Below, one piece after another: positions 1 to 12,300 of a stretch of DNA of 64,000 nt. The notes beneath the pieces are model-generated. The model saw only the letters and a program-made list of their open reading frames with translations, made no database searches and was not told the origin of the DNA. Positions within the stretch are counted from its first letter, which is position 1. Every line of letters begins with the position of its first letter. The stretch is taken from NCBI GenBank assembly GCA_027922465.2, contig BQMF02000367.1:62001-126000 (forward strand), written 5' to 3'. Source of the stretch: Turritopsis dohrnii. Taxonomy: Eukaryota > Cnidaria > Hydrozoa > Anthoathecata > Oceaniidae. Both the position numbers and the translations under genes were made by a program.

Positions 1-124
1 GGACGGAGCCGTCTAGAACGGGTGGTCACGTGATGTAAACGTTGGCTCCCCCGTAGCAGATTTGTTTTTGTTTAGCAATCATAATATTTAAAGCTAAAAC
101 CCGCGCGAAAAAATGTAAACAAAG

Positions 125-1201
125 ATGGCGACTTTTCGGGAAACTCGAGAAATGCTTCTCTTTGCACATAGCGAGAAAACCATAAATGATGTAGAGTTTG
201 CAATACTTTATGATATCAACACAAGTCAAAATCCTGATTTTCCCTACTGGAACTATGAGCCCTTTGATATAGCAAATATGAGCGAAGCAGAATGCTGGGC
301 AGACTTCAGAATGTATCGAAATGATGTTATAAGACTAGCTAATGTTTTTGACATTCCAGAAGTGATTCACTGCAAAAATAGAACAAAATGTCCACAAATC
401 GAAGCCTTTTGTATTTTCCTCAAAAGGTTTGCCTACCCTTGTAGGTACGGAGACATGATTCCACGTTTTGCTAGGTCAGTTTCAGAACTTTCTCTGATTT
501 CCAACCAAGTCATGGATCATGTTTACAATCACTTTGGACATAAACTGACAGATCTCAACCAACCCTGGCTAAGACCCAATAGACTTGAAGAATATGCAGA
601 GGCAATTCATCAAAAAGGTGCTCCACTGCAAAATTGTTGGGGTTTTGTCGACGGCACTGTTCGCCCAATTTGCAGACCAGGAGAGAACCAAAGAGCAGTG
701 TACAATGGACATAAGAGGGTTCATTCACTCAAATTTCAAAGTGTCGTTGCCCCTAACGGTTTAATTGCTCATCTGTTCGGCCCTATGGAGGGCAGGAGAC
801 ATGACTGTGCCCTGCTAAACGAATCTGGTTTATTATGGCAATTAGCAGTGTTTTCTAATGATCAACAAGGCCAGCCTCTTTGTATATATGGTGATCCTGC
901 CTATCCTCTTCGCAGACATTTAATTAGTCCTTTTCAAGGTGCTAATCTAAATGCCGATCAAGAAGCTTTCAACAGTGGAATGAGTAGAAGTCGAATTGCA
1001 GTGGAGTGGGTTTTTAATGACATTACAAATTATTTTAAATTTTTAGATTTTAAAAAAAATTTAAAAATAGGTCTTAGTGCAGTTGGTAAAATGTATTTAG
1101 TTTGTGCGTTGTTACACAATGCAAGAACCTGTATGTACCGAAACATCACTTCGAAATATTTTGATGTCCCACCACCAGAACTCGAGGACTATTTCAATTA
1201 A
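125..1201 (+). CDS. HARBI1-like PIF/Harbinger transposase (DDE nuclease)
   Basis: An uninterrupted 358-aa frame, about the usual HARBI1 length. Catalytic acids are visible as Asp176 (WGFVDGT), Asp257 (YGDPAYP) and Glu294 (AVEWVF). The flanking DDE_4-type blocks are also present: HSLKFQSVVAPNG, GPMEGRRHD and the C-terminal LLHNARTC. By family knowledge this nuclease cuts the terminal repeats and needs the partner Myb-like protein, encoded convergently at 1794-2774, for nuclear import and end binding. ATG 125 was chosen because it opens the frame directly after a compact AT-rich leader and gives an N terminus of normal length. No stop or frameshift is seen, so the copy may be recent or active. 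Confidence 0.93.
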   Translation: MATFRETREMLLFAHSEKTINDVEFAILYDINTSQNPDFPYWNYEPFDIANMSEAECWADFRMYRNDVIRLANVFDIPEVIHCKNRTKCPQIEAFCIFLKRFAYPCRYGDMIPRFARSVSELSLISNQVMDHVYNHFGHKLTDLNQPWLRPNRLEEYAEAIHQKGAPLQNCWGFVDGTVRPICRPGENQRAVYNGHKRVHSLKFQSVVAPNGLIAHLFGPMEGRRHDCALLNESGLLWQLAVFSNDQQGQPLCIYGDPAYPLRRHLISPFQGANLNADQEAFNSGMSRSRIAVEWVFNDITNYFKFLDFKKNLKIGLSAVGKMYLVCALLHNARTCMYRNITSKYFDVPPPELEDYFN

Positions 1202-1793
1202 AAATTAAAACTATAAAGATGTGTAGAAAGGGTACACAATTTAAAATTCAACTCAATTCATTTGTAGAAAATTTGAACAAAAAGGTAAACATGAGTGTGT
1301 ATTTTTTTAGAAAATTGCAATTAAAAAAAACAAACAAGATATGATATTATGCTTGGTAAATGCAGTATATTTTTGTTGTATATTGTAAACCCTAGAAGTT
1401 GTAATTTTTTTAAATTCATCTACCAAAGAAAGTGGAAAAAAGGAACAAAATATTCTTCAAAACTGAAACTCTTTTATTAATAAACAAAATTTAAGGAAGG
1501 TAAAATAAATATGCATAATAAAAATATAAACAGGTTAAAACTACTGGCTATAAAGTGCCAATATAAGACAAATTACTGTGCTCTTATATGTGCTTTATTA
1601 TAGGGGGTGGATAGCATTTTTTTTCAAATTATTTTAACCTCGAAATCAGCTGATAGCATAATACTCTGATTTTATGTTTTCCAGTGTTGAAAAATCTTAA
1701 AATTACGAACAAAATTTAACTCCTATAACTAAACACTAAGAAGAAAATATAAACTCTTCTCAACAAAAGTTTTTAATGTAAATAATAAAAAAG
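1202..1793. other. AT-rich intergenic DNA inside the Harbinger element
   Basis: This stretch separates the two convergent transposon genes. It is rich in A and T runs that could hold 3' ends for both transcripts (AATAAA-like strings occur near 1476-1510 and 1784). No other coding or repeat signal was seen. Confidence 0.5.
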
Positions 1794-2774
1794 TTACTTA
1801 TTTTCTTTGCAAAATTTCTCTAGCATTGCCAACGTTAGCTGTTGGGTTTGCTGCATTTGATTGTTCATTAACGTCATAATGTTTTTTTGATTTTCCTGGT
1901 CTCTTTTCATCTTTTCAGCTTCAAGTTCTAGTTTTTGGCGTTGGAGTTGGAGTTCTTGTGCTCTTTGTTGACTTTCAATTTCAAACCTTTCCTTGAGGTA
2001 TGCCACTGTCTCGCTTCCAGACGACCTACGTTTTTTCGGTTTCACATCATCAGAGTCTGATTTACGCTTGCTAGTCTCTGCAAAGGTTTCCATTGCTTTC
2101 TTTCGTATATCCTCTCCTTGTGCTTTTTCCTTTTCAGTTTTTTTGTTAGCTTTGTTGTTGTTTTCAGCAAGGGTATTCTCAAATTCAGCAATTTGAGACA
2201 AAATTTCTTCAAGTAGAATATCTAATTCTGATACTTCTGGACTAATACCAGTAGCATTGAGTTCCATCCTTTGCTTGGTTTTAAATCTTTGTAAAAGTGT
2301 GGTAGTTTTTTCTCTAACAGACCGTATTGTCAATTTGTTCATGAACTCTTTGGAAGGATTGAGATTATTGGCAATTTTTTGCCATCTCTCGCCTCTGTCT
2401 CTTGTTTTTTCTTTAAATTGATGAGGCTGGACAACCAAAACCTCGCGAAGTAACATGGTTTCTAACATGGGTGTCCAGATGAGTGAAGGTGGTGGTGTTT
2501 GTGTGTCTCTTGGTGCTGGAGTGTTAGTAGTTGAGCTAAAAATATAGATAAACAAAATATAAGCAAAGCTACATGTTTTTTCAAACCGGAAAAAGTATGC
2601 TTAACAACCATAACAAACACAGTTATAATCAAGTTCACACTAGGACTAGCTAGCATATAAAAACAAAACAAAAAAAGTGAAGTTATTGCACACACATGAT
2701 TTATAAAGTAATATGTATGATAAAAAAGAAGTTAGAGACCAAAATAATTACCTGTTTCCACTTTTTGAAGCCAT
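1794..2774 (-). CDS. Harbinger Myb/SANT-like DNA-binding partner protein
   Basis: Two exons: 2774-2752 (first 23 nt, MASKSGN) and 2535-1794, joined at a GT-AG intron that keeps frame. The product is about 254 aa. An N-terminal SANT/Myb-like trihelix follows SLIWTPMLE, with W54 and W60-type aromatics (GERWQKIANNLN). A central acidic/coiled-coil stretch follows, then a basic patch (VKPKKRRSSGSE) likely to be a nuclear localisation signal, and a long Gln/Glu/Lys-rich C-terminal coiled coil ending EKFCKENK. In PIF/Harbinger elements this protein binds subterminal DNA and carries the transposase into the nucleus. It is convergent with the transposase, with about 590 bp of AT-rich DNA between their stops. 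The first exon was found by eye; RNA evidence would settle the start. Confidence 0.85.
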
Positions 2775-2930
2775 TTTATAGACAAGACACCACACGTTCC
2801 AGAGACAACGCGAAAAGGTTGTTTCGAGGTTGCAGAATTTTCTAGTACACGCTTCGCATAGGGAATCACCCAAAATGGCGCACATAAAATCCGCGTTGTC
2901 AGTAGCAACCGTGTTCTAGACAGCCCCGTC

Positions 2931-3164
2931 GCGTTTTGCTAAAGCTCTCTAATATCTTTAAGTAAGTAACCGAAAGTTTTTAACCCAGAGTTTTGTAACC
3001 CAGAGTTCTTAACTGAGAGTTTTTAGTCCTTGGGCTTCCATCCGTAATGGTTGCTTCTTCCACCCGCCGACTTGCAACTATTAGTTGCCTTACCCCCAGA
3101 GATATGTATAACATTACTCTAACTTGCCCTAAGGCCAGTGTGCAGTCAGTCGATTGCTCCTAAT
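2931..3164. other. Non-coding DNA with a short degenerate repeat
   Basis: This lies between the Harbinger right end and a SINE. A unit close to AACCCAGAGTTTT recurs about three times between 2975 and 3030. No exon of the transporter could be recognised here, so its next exon must be further left. Confidence 0.5.
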
Positions 3165-3285
3165 GGGCTGACGCGCTGCTTTTAAAGTACATCGGAGCGG
3201 TGTATTGAGATACGACATGACTGGACTCGAACACGGGTCATAGTGGTCGCACACAAAGGTACTAACCACTATACCATCGCTGCAC
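3165..3285 (-). mobile_element. tRNA-derived SINE head (family 1)
   Basis: Read on minus, an A-box-like GATGGTATAGTGG is followed 40-50 bp later by a B box, GTTCGAGTCC, as in RNA polymerase III promoters of tRNA-derived SINEs. The 5' and 3' acceptor-stem segments do not pair, so this is not a functional tRNA gene. Related, more damaged copies are at about 46206-46290 and 46530-46625. Confidence 0.65.
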
Positions 3286-3323
3286 AACACCAGATCTTTA
3301 ATGAATAGAAGTATAAGCCTTAC

Positions 3324-6300
3324 TGGTTGTGTCATATTTTTCAAGTGTATAGCGATCGTCGGTTCAATGAAGCCAATTGCTGTTCCAAACACTACTATTA
3401 AAGTACCTGAAACAGAAAATGAAAAAAACGAATCAGAAACTAAAATATAGTGGACATAAATTTCATTATGTAAAGTCCCCTTAAAAACTGTTTTTTACAA
3501 TCTGGACAGGCAGAACACATTGTACAGTGTAATATCAAATTGTCTCACATCGATAAAGGTGATGTGATCATCTTATCGAAAATGGATGTACAAAATTAAT
3601 CTTAAAAATGAATATCAGAGACTTACACATGATAAATACACCAGGTATGAAAACTATCTGCAACGTTGACACATCGTCATCGTCAACTTTTTTATTGTTT
3701 TCTATGTTTTCTATAACACAAAGAGTAGAAATAATTGACAAAGAAGAACAGGTGTGAAAGAACGAGGTGAACATTTTCCACGTTTCACTATTGGAAGGAA
3801 TGTTGGATCAGTCTGCAAGCTTGCATCCAACATTTCATCCGGCATCAATGAAAACTATTGGTTGGATACCACTTAGATGCTGCACGAACCTGCTGACCAA
3901 GTTTGTTAAGTAATCACTGCGGAGGAGTACATATGTATTAAGTTAATACGCGTTTGTGTGCAACACTTATTTTTAGAGAGTGATAGATTTCGATTTAATT
4001 TACAGTCAACGCTACGTAAAACCACGTAGAGGCGAGAGCAGCAAAGGTTAGCATTGTTACACCGTCAAATGTAGTAACTCCGACAAATGGAGTAACTCCG
4101 ACAAATGTAGTAAACTTTCAACGCTAAATGTAGTAACTCCGTCATACGTAGTAAAATTCAACGACAAATATAGTAACGCTATATGTAGTAAAGGTCAACG
4201 ACAAATGTAGTAAGCCTCCGCTATATGTAGTAAACCTTTACAGCCGCAGTTGTAGTTATGGCTGAGGCTTAAAACTTGGCAGGTGAGATATTGTTAAAAT
4301 TCTTAGGCCATATTTGGTACTGATGATGTCATTATGACGTCACAGGTACTTTCTAGAAAAGCAATTTCCTACTAAAATGCTTGGACCAAATTTGGTACTT
4401 ATGACGTCACTATGACGTCACAGTAATTTTCTAGAAAAGCTACTTCCACATGTAATTGGAGCTTGGCATGGGGATTTTAATTCTTGCAATGTGATAATTC
4501 TCCGTGCTAAATTCTAAGCTCCAATTACATGTGGAAGTAGCTTTCCTAAAAAGTCCTGTGACGTCATAATGACGTCATCAGTACCAAATTTGGTCAAAAT
4601 AATTTGTTCTTGGAATGTAACAATACCTCTTGCCAAGTTTTATACTTCAACTGTGGTGAAAAATTGCGTTTTTAGAAAATCCTTCTGACGTCATAATGAC
4701 GTCACCAGTACCAAATTTGGTCCAAGCATTTTAATTCTTGTAATGTAACAATCCCCTGTGCCAAGTTTCGAGCTTCAACTGTAGTAGGAAATTGCTTTTT
4801 TAGAAAGTACCTGTGACGTCATAATGACGTCATCAGTACCAAATATGGCCTAAGAATTTTAAAGAGTCTATTGACGGATGAAATACAATAGAATGCACAG
4901 CGGTTTAACTTTTAACTCGGTTACTATTCTCAAAACCGATGATCAATTAAAATTCTAAAAGGTAAATCGAGTTAATGTAAACAAATCTTTCGAACAAGAA
5001 AGCTTCGGAGTCAAAAAAAAGATTGTTTTTCTGAAAAACGGATTCTTCATTGCCTTATTTATACACATTATGTTGAACTCAGAACTTATATATCTACTTT
5101 CTGGGGTTGTTATTTTATCTAAGAAGAATCAGAACTACGATTTAATCCCTAACAAATGCTGATTGCGAAGATATTGATGGATGAACGACAGGCGATTTAT
5201 GCATTTATAATTTCTGATTGTCGTGGAAGATGTTTATACAATGTTGTTTCGTTGTATTCGTTGTTTATAACGCTCCAATGACATAATAAAGATAAAAAAC
5301 ATTCAATATTAAAAGTATGGAAAGTTTTGAAGTAAAATTTCAGTTCACAGGTAGTATATGCACAAGAAAAAAGGAATACGATGTCTGTACTCTATCTTTG
5401 AACATCAATATATAGCAGAAATATGTGGTTCTTATATTATCATCGAAGAGAAAACCGTTGAAGAAGCAATCGTTTCTAAATGTATATTGTTGATGTAGAG
5501 AGAGAATGCTGAGGAGGGAACTGCTGAAGAGGAAGTAACAATCTCTGAAGATACACTTGTTGATCCAGATGTATCAAATTATAATGACAATTCCTCACTT
5601 GTTTCGTTAAGAAGTGACAACAACTAATGGAGAAAAAATGCACCTGTATACTATCGACCAAGTTTTTGTATATTCAACTTGATCTAGAAAACCTTTACGG
5701 ATTGTTGAAATCTCAAATTGTAAATACTGAGTTCAGTTTTTACTTTATAATAAATAGTGAAGATATACTTAAATCTGGCTATAATTTTTAGGTAACATGA
5801 TAACAAAGTTTGGAATGAAAATAAATACTTTGAAATAGTTTTTTATGGTGCAATTATACATAATTGATGAAACAGTTTTTAGTCCTTATAAACCCCATCA
5901 TGACTTATTTTTCCTAACTGCTAAAGCTACACATGATAGCACAACATGTCTATTTCATTTTCCCAAGTGGCCCCCTATTTCCACAAAATTGCCTGTAGGG
6001 TGCTTTCCTATAATTATTGCCATTGAAATACCACTACTAAGCTCTTGTGTAAAATCTTTCACTTTGATATTGAAAAGCAAAGTATAAAATTAGATCGTAG
6101 TCAAAATCGACATGGCGAGGAAGCGGTCGTAATGTTGAGGCGCAGAGGGAGGAGGCGATCGTAATATCGAGGAGGCGATCGTAGTGTCGTGGTGTCATAA
6201 TGTCGAGGAGGAGATCGCAATGTCGAGGAGGCGACCAAAATGTCGAGAGGCGACCAAAATGTCGAGGAGGCGATCACAATGTTGGGCGATGGATATCAGA

Positions 6301-9300
6301 TGAACAATGTTAATTGCCCAGAGAAATACTTGTATTTTGTTAATTGTAAGTAAAAAAAAGTATTTCAACAGCAGCCCTCATTTTAATTACTGATATATTG
6401 GGAAATACAATAACCACTGTTATGTAACAGAGACAGTACTTTCTTTCATATAATACAAAATAATCTCTAACAGAACCTTTACAAGAAAGAAGCCTTTTCG
6501 AAGGCTTTTTGTCACTCAATATCTAGGAAAATTTCACGGAAAACTTCTTTCATGGTAGCCCGGTAATTTCTATTGAAGCATAGTTTCAGTTTTTTCCTGT
6601 TATTTTCTTAAAAACGTTGATTCAAGAAAAGATTAAAGTTTATATAATAACAACTTTTGAGGAAATATAAGCATGAAAAGGAAATCAAACACGAGTTCTT
6701 GAAACATTCAAAGCGTCTTTTACATGCAGTTTATAAATTATGGTGTTTCTGAGAAGCAAAAAAACATGTAGCTAAATGTAAGCATGAAGTTTTGAGGCCT
6801 TCTGATTAAATTTGAAAAGAGAAGTTCTAGAGTACCAAGGCTGAAAAATTCACTAGAATCTCAGAAAAATTGACACAGCTGAGAAAAATAGAACCAACTT
6901 CATTTAAAACAAGTGAAACACTACCAAAAATGCTACTGATAGCAAATATCTAAAGTTTAAAACATAAACAAATTCAAATTTAACACCCTCTTCATTGGTA
7001 CATACACAAAGCCATTTAATGGGAATTTTTTGAATGTGTGGTAATTAGGAGAGGGCACTAAAGAAGGAAGAGAGCAGCGTGAAATAGGTCAAGTAAGTTA
7101 TTGTTCATGAGATCGACATCATGCATCTTCAAATAATTCAGTTTGAACAGTCAAGTGAACTACAACATACGAAAATTATTGCAAAAAGGTGACAAAATGT
7201 TGTATGTATCAGCTTGTATTCAAAACCTGATTATATGATTGAACACTTTCGTTAAAGTATCAACATGAAGTTCTATTCCGAAATTAGAAAACTGTTCTAA
7301 TGGATTGATTTTATCATGTAGAAACTGTATAACATCATCTGCACCTTCTGATGTCAATAGTGAGAGGTTAATTTCAGCATATACCAGTCATTGTACTGTC
7401 CTTCAGAGTCATGAGTTGCTTGTATGGGATTATATGCAAGCTGACCTTCAAACCACATTTGAATTGGAGTTCTATTTTTTTCGGTTGATAAAGGGTGGTT
7501 ATCTCAACCTTCCCAAAATAATTAAAGGTATTTATTATTGCGTGACACTATTGCAGTACGATTAAATAAATTGCGTTGGATATATATCTAAAAATCCATT
7601 TTCCTCTAAGTAGACAAATACACAATGATAAATGCTTGCACACCCCACGGACAAGTCTTTCCAGAGTCGCTCTATTCGCTGGTTATAACAACTTTTACCA
7701 GCAATGAAGCTGCCATGGCCAGTCCCTCGCAATGGGTAATTAAACATATACCTTGCCACACCAACGTTTCCACAGCATCTTGTAAATATTTTACGGTCTT
7801 TTCAGGGCAACACTATACATATAATCCGTAATTAAAAAAGGTTATACATACAACAAATACGTTGTAAAGTAAAAACACTTGACTTGACATATCTGCCACC
7901 CATGTCGAGCTGTTGAATAAGGATTTCTACTGCGCAGTAGAATCATGTCTACTGCGCAGTAGAGACCTTTCTACTTGACATCACCCAAAGCTTGTGGAAA
8001 TGAAATTAAAAATGGATTATACGAAATACAATAGTATCAAAATATTGCAAGAACTAAACAAACAACCATATAAAGGTCACTGTATCATTCAGAGCAACAC
8101 TTGCTAGATCAAATAACGGAATATTTCTCCTGATCTCCTTTTTTTTCTTACCTCATCAAAAGGGAAAGGATAAGGTTTCCTCTATTATTACAGCACACAG
8201 AATTTGCTTTGTATACAACTGTCCAAGAAAGTTTCAGTAGTAAGAAAAAAATACAAAAAGGAAACGTTTTCCCTTAATGTTTTCAAAGAAAAAAAACTTA
8301 TCTAGTTCTATGAGTAAAATAAAAAAGACTCAAAATTTTTACATGGAGTAGTACCGCCACGTGTTTCTTTTTACCAAAACTTTGTTTTGATTTTTCTGCC
8401 ATTACTGTTTTTTTTTCCGACGCGGAAAAACCTGCACTCACTCACTGAAAAAATTCTTCATTAAATTTTCAATTATTTTGTTGTTAGCATACAACCAAGT
8501 TCCTTCTTCGCTGGATTATTTTGCCAAATGTAATTTATTGGAAAGTATCATTTTTGTAGTATGGTCAGTGTAACCAAGCCCTCAAACCCCCGAACCTGAG
8601 ACCGCGGCCTCGACATCTCGGTCGCCTTCTCGACATTGCGATCGCCTCCTCGACATTTCGGTCGCCTCCTCGACGTTATGACACCACGACACTACGATCG
8701 CCTCCTCCCTCTCACGACCGCTTCCTCGCCATGTCGATTTTGACTACGATCTAATTTTATAGCAAAGAATCTCTGTTTAAACAGCAAGTTGCGAATTTTG
8801 TGAACATGCGGTATAATGTTTGACACATCTCTTTTCTCTTTTGTAACAAAATTACTTTGTTTATGTATGCACATAAATAACTTTCTTTGAAAAAGCAGCT
8901 GCAAAAATGAATTTTTTACCTGTAGATTCGTTTTAATAAATAAAAGAACTGAAACGCATTCTGTCACGTGGCTAGTTTTGTTTTTATTTTGTGTTATGAT
9001 CACGTGATCATAATATTTACATTTTTCATCCGTCAATAGACTCTTTAACAATATCACACCTGCCAAGTTTTAAGCCTCAGCCACAACTACAACTGCGGCT
9101 GTAAAGTTTTACTACATATAGCGAAGGCTTTTTCTTTTTTTTTTTAAATCACTCACCCCACTCAAGGCCGAAGCCACTACAAGGAGTGGGGCTACACATT
9201 CCCGATATTCATCATAGCGTTAATCTCCCCGACTAGCCTTCATTTTCCCCGAAATACATCAGGGAATCGACCTAGTTGCAGTACCTCCAGGAGTCGTGAC

Positions 9301-12300
9301 TTTTTCAACACCCGACCTCAGCGGGGTTTGAACCCTCAATATTGGGTTCCTAAGCTCAATGCTGTAACCACTAAGCCACTACTGCACTTACTACATTTGT
9401 CGGAGTTACTACATTTGTCGTTGACCTTTACTACATATAGCGTTACTACATTTGTCGTTGAATTTTACTACATATGACGGAGTTACTACATTTACCGTTG
9501 AAAGTTTACTATATTTGTCGGAGTTACTCCATTTGTCGGAGTTACTACATTTGACGGTGTAACAAGCATGTTATGTTATATTCATTCCTACAGCGTTTTA
9601 GATTTCCAGAGTTCATTAAATTAACAATGTAAACCTGATGAAATAACAACAAAAGTAAGTCAAGAAATTATCACAAAGTGAAATGATCTGTTTGCTCAGT
9701 CTAACCTGTGTAACAGGGGAATTTTGAATAAATATATTTGCATTTAAATAAAATAGGAACAACTTACCAAGATTTGGCATGAAAATGACAAGAAGAAGCA
9801 TAACGATAATGATGATGACACCGGCAACAATAAACGGTGTCATAAACCCACCAACCTAGAAGACAACATGCATTTATACTATAGCTTGGTTTAACTCTAA
9901 GCCTGGTTCACACCTGGTGATTGTGGCGATCGTAATTCTATGTAATCGACATAATGTGACGTAGTCTTCTGATGTGAACACTTTTGTAATCTCCGTAAAC
10001 GCCTGGTGATTACGACGATGAACTACAGTGTGTTACAAAATGTCTTATCCACCAACTTTCAAGGCGTATATCTCCTTACATGTCTGATAAAATATTGTGA
10101 ATTTTATATCACAAGAAAGAGCTTTTCACGCTCTATCCATTAATATCAAATGTTTGCCAAAATATTTGTTCTTCGAAAAGATATTGAAGAAAATCTCAAC
10201 GATTTGGTTCATTAAATTCTTAAAAGTCAATTAAGTCATTTTACAATGAAGGTCATTTGTAAACACAATAAAAACATTAAAAATCATCACACAGTAAAAA
10301 AAATTTTTATTTGAAATTTTTAAGATTAGTTGTTATGGGAAATTGATACGCAAAGCTATACTTAAAATTTTCTAAAAGTTTCATCAGCACAACAAAAGAA
10401 AATTACACCACTAAAAAGTCATTAGCATATCAGTTAATTGACTTTTAAGAATTTAATGAGCCAAATCGTTGAGTTTTTCTTCAATATCTTTTCGAAGAAC
10501 AAATATTTTGGCAAACATTTTACATTAGCGGATGAAGCATGAAAAGCTCTTTCTTGTGATATAAAATTCACTATATTTTTTCAGATATGTAATGAAATAT
10601 ATGCCTTGAAAGTTGGTGGATAAGACATTTTGATACACACAGTATAAAAAGTTACTGAATGATTACTAATTAGTAATAAGATACTTAAGAGTAATTATTT
10701 TTTAATCATCGTAATCGTCGCAATCGCCAGGTCTGAACAAGACTTTAGAAACTTCAATATCGTGATATGACAGTTAGCCAAAGGTACAAGTTAAAGTATC
10801 CACCTATCCACTAAAACCCCTTTTTTATATATTTACTCGATATATTAAAAATTATAAATTATGAAAAGTACATCAAAGGAAAAACTTTACTTTGAAAAAA
10901 TTATATCAAAGAAAAACTTTACTTTGAAAAGTCCTCCACCGATAACAGGACCTATCATTAATCCAATACTTCCACATACCTCTAGCAATCCCTAAATTTG
11001 AAATAAACGGAAGAAGATACGTAACGTGACATGACGTCACAATTTGTAAATATGGTATGATTGATGCGTAACGAAACGCAACGCACGTAACAATTCATAA
11101 ATATGCTGTAAAGGATACGTAGTGAAACATAACATGACGTAACAATTCGTAAATGTGACATGAACCTACAAATGTCGAGGATATTCTGTCTCTAAATACC
11201 AAACAAACCAATAGCAGACTAGCATTCTCAGAAGCAGCGACACCAATTGCTGCCACGATACGATATAGGAAACTAAGTACAACAAATGTATCGCCACTGT
11301 AATAGTTTGCAACAATTCTGAAACAAATAAAACAAATTCTTCTTTAGTTAAATTTGTTAGAAATTGTTGATACTGCTAATTACCGTTAATAAAATAAGCA
11401 TCACCATGAACCCAGTGAGCAAAATCGTAAAAAAATCACTGCGATCAAGAGCATTTTTATTAAAATAGTGTGTACATTTCTATAGAAATGTTTTTTCAAC
11501 AAATTTGCTCAAAGGCAAGGATGAAAAAGTTAATAAGCAAAGGTAAAGACAGTAATGATGAGACAGAGATGAAAAAACCCATTTATTTACGAAGTGTTCG
11601 AACCTTAAGGATAGTCCATACCCTCCGAGGTGAATTTTTTTGAAAAATTTTTTTTTTCAATATTGCCCTTCAATTTTTTATTTAAAAACAGATTCTGAAA
11701 TCAGAATTTTAAAATTCCAAATAATTATGGAGTTATTAGCAAAAACCAAAAGGCAAAAAAATCTTTCTTTACACAAGTACCGTATTTCCTCTTTTTAGCG
11801 CCCCCCTCTTTTAAGCGCCCCCCTCTAATAAGCACCCCTGTTAATCCAAAAATAATTTTATAAGCGCCCCCCCCTTCTAATAAGCGCCCGGGCGCTTATT
11901 AGAGTTACAATGTTAGAGTCAAAATCCTAGATAAGCGCCCGGGCGCTTATTAGAAACTAGCCAAGACAGTCAGCCAGCTGCTTGTAGATCTTTTCAACGA
12001 GACATGGAAGATGATCCAAACATTCTAATAGACTCCGATTAAGAAGAAGATGACGACATAGATATAGAGTTGGAAAACATTACATGAACCATACCTGATA
12101 TTTCTTCTGTTTTCTGTACATAGTTTTTATAGAAAATAATAAAAGTGGAAATAAGTATTTATTTTTAACACCTCTTACAATTTTTTGTAGGGGTTTTTTG
12201 AAATAATTTTATAAGCGCCCCCCTCTTTTAAGCGCCCCCCTCCAATAAGCGCCCTCCTAATTTTCGAAAAAATTTTATAAGCGCCCGGGCGCTTAATAGA

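Larger units (their letters stand above)
2..2930. mobile_element. PIF/Harbinger DNA transposon, near-complete, two genes
   Basis: The two ends form an imperfect terminal inverted repeat. GACGGAGCCGTCTAGAAC at the left matches GACGGGGCTGTCTAGAAC read from the right end. Between them lie a HARBI1-like DDE nuclease on plus and a Myb/SANT-like protein on minus, arranged convergently. This two-gene content is diagnostic of PIF/Harbinger transposons. The target duplication (usually a 3-bp TWA) cannot be checked because the left end coincides with the window edge; the true end could lie a base or so outside. The element lies just beyond the last visible exon of the SLC18B1-like gene, probably in an intron or in its 3' flank. 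Confidence 0.88.
4054..9565. mobile_element. 5.5-kb element with long terminal inverted repeats built of ACTACATTTGTCG-type units
   Basis: The left arm (4054-4297) and right arm (9046-9565, interrupted by a SINE) are inverted copies starting TTGTTACACCGTC. Each is made of roughly ten 12-20 bp units alternating GACAAATGTAGTAA and GCTATATGTAGTAA. A 3-bp duplication, GCA, flanks the ends (4051-4053 and 9566-9568). Later insertions are a TTAA-flanked foldback (4298-4858), an inner element (6083-8761) and a SINE (9130-9386). No transposase was recognised in the remaining interior; only short open frames occur. The superfamily is therefore unassigned. It sits in the intron between transporter exons 6 and 7. 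Confidence 0.8.

Noticed and set aside
3165..3285. A tRNA gene on the minus strand
   Set aside because: A and B boxes are present, but acceptor and anticodon stems do not pair and related truncated copies exist, so it is a SINE head.
5845..6087. 80-aa plus frame as a gene
   Set aside because: The more protein-like reading is on the opposite strand and is broken; no family recognised, so left as a note on the 5.5-kb element.
8692..9066. 124-aa minus-strand frame
   Set aside because: It crosses the end of the inner element and its repeat array; composition is that of the repeats.
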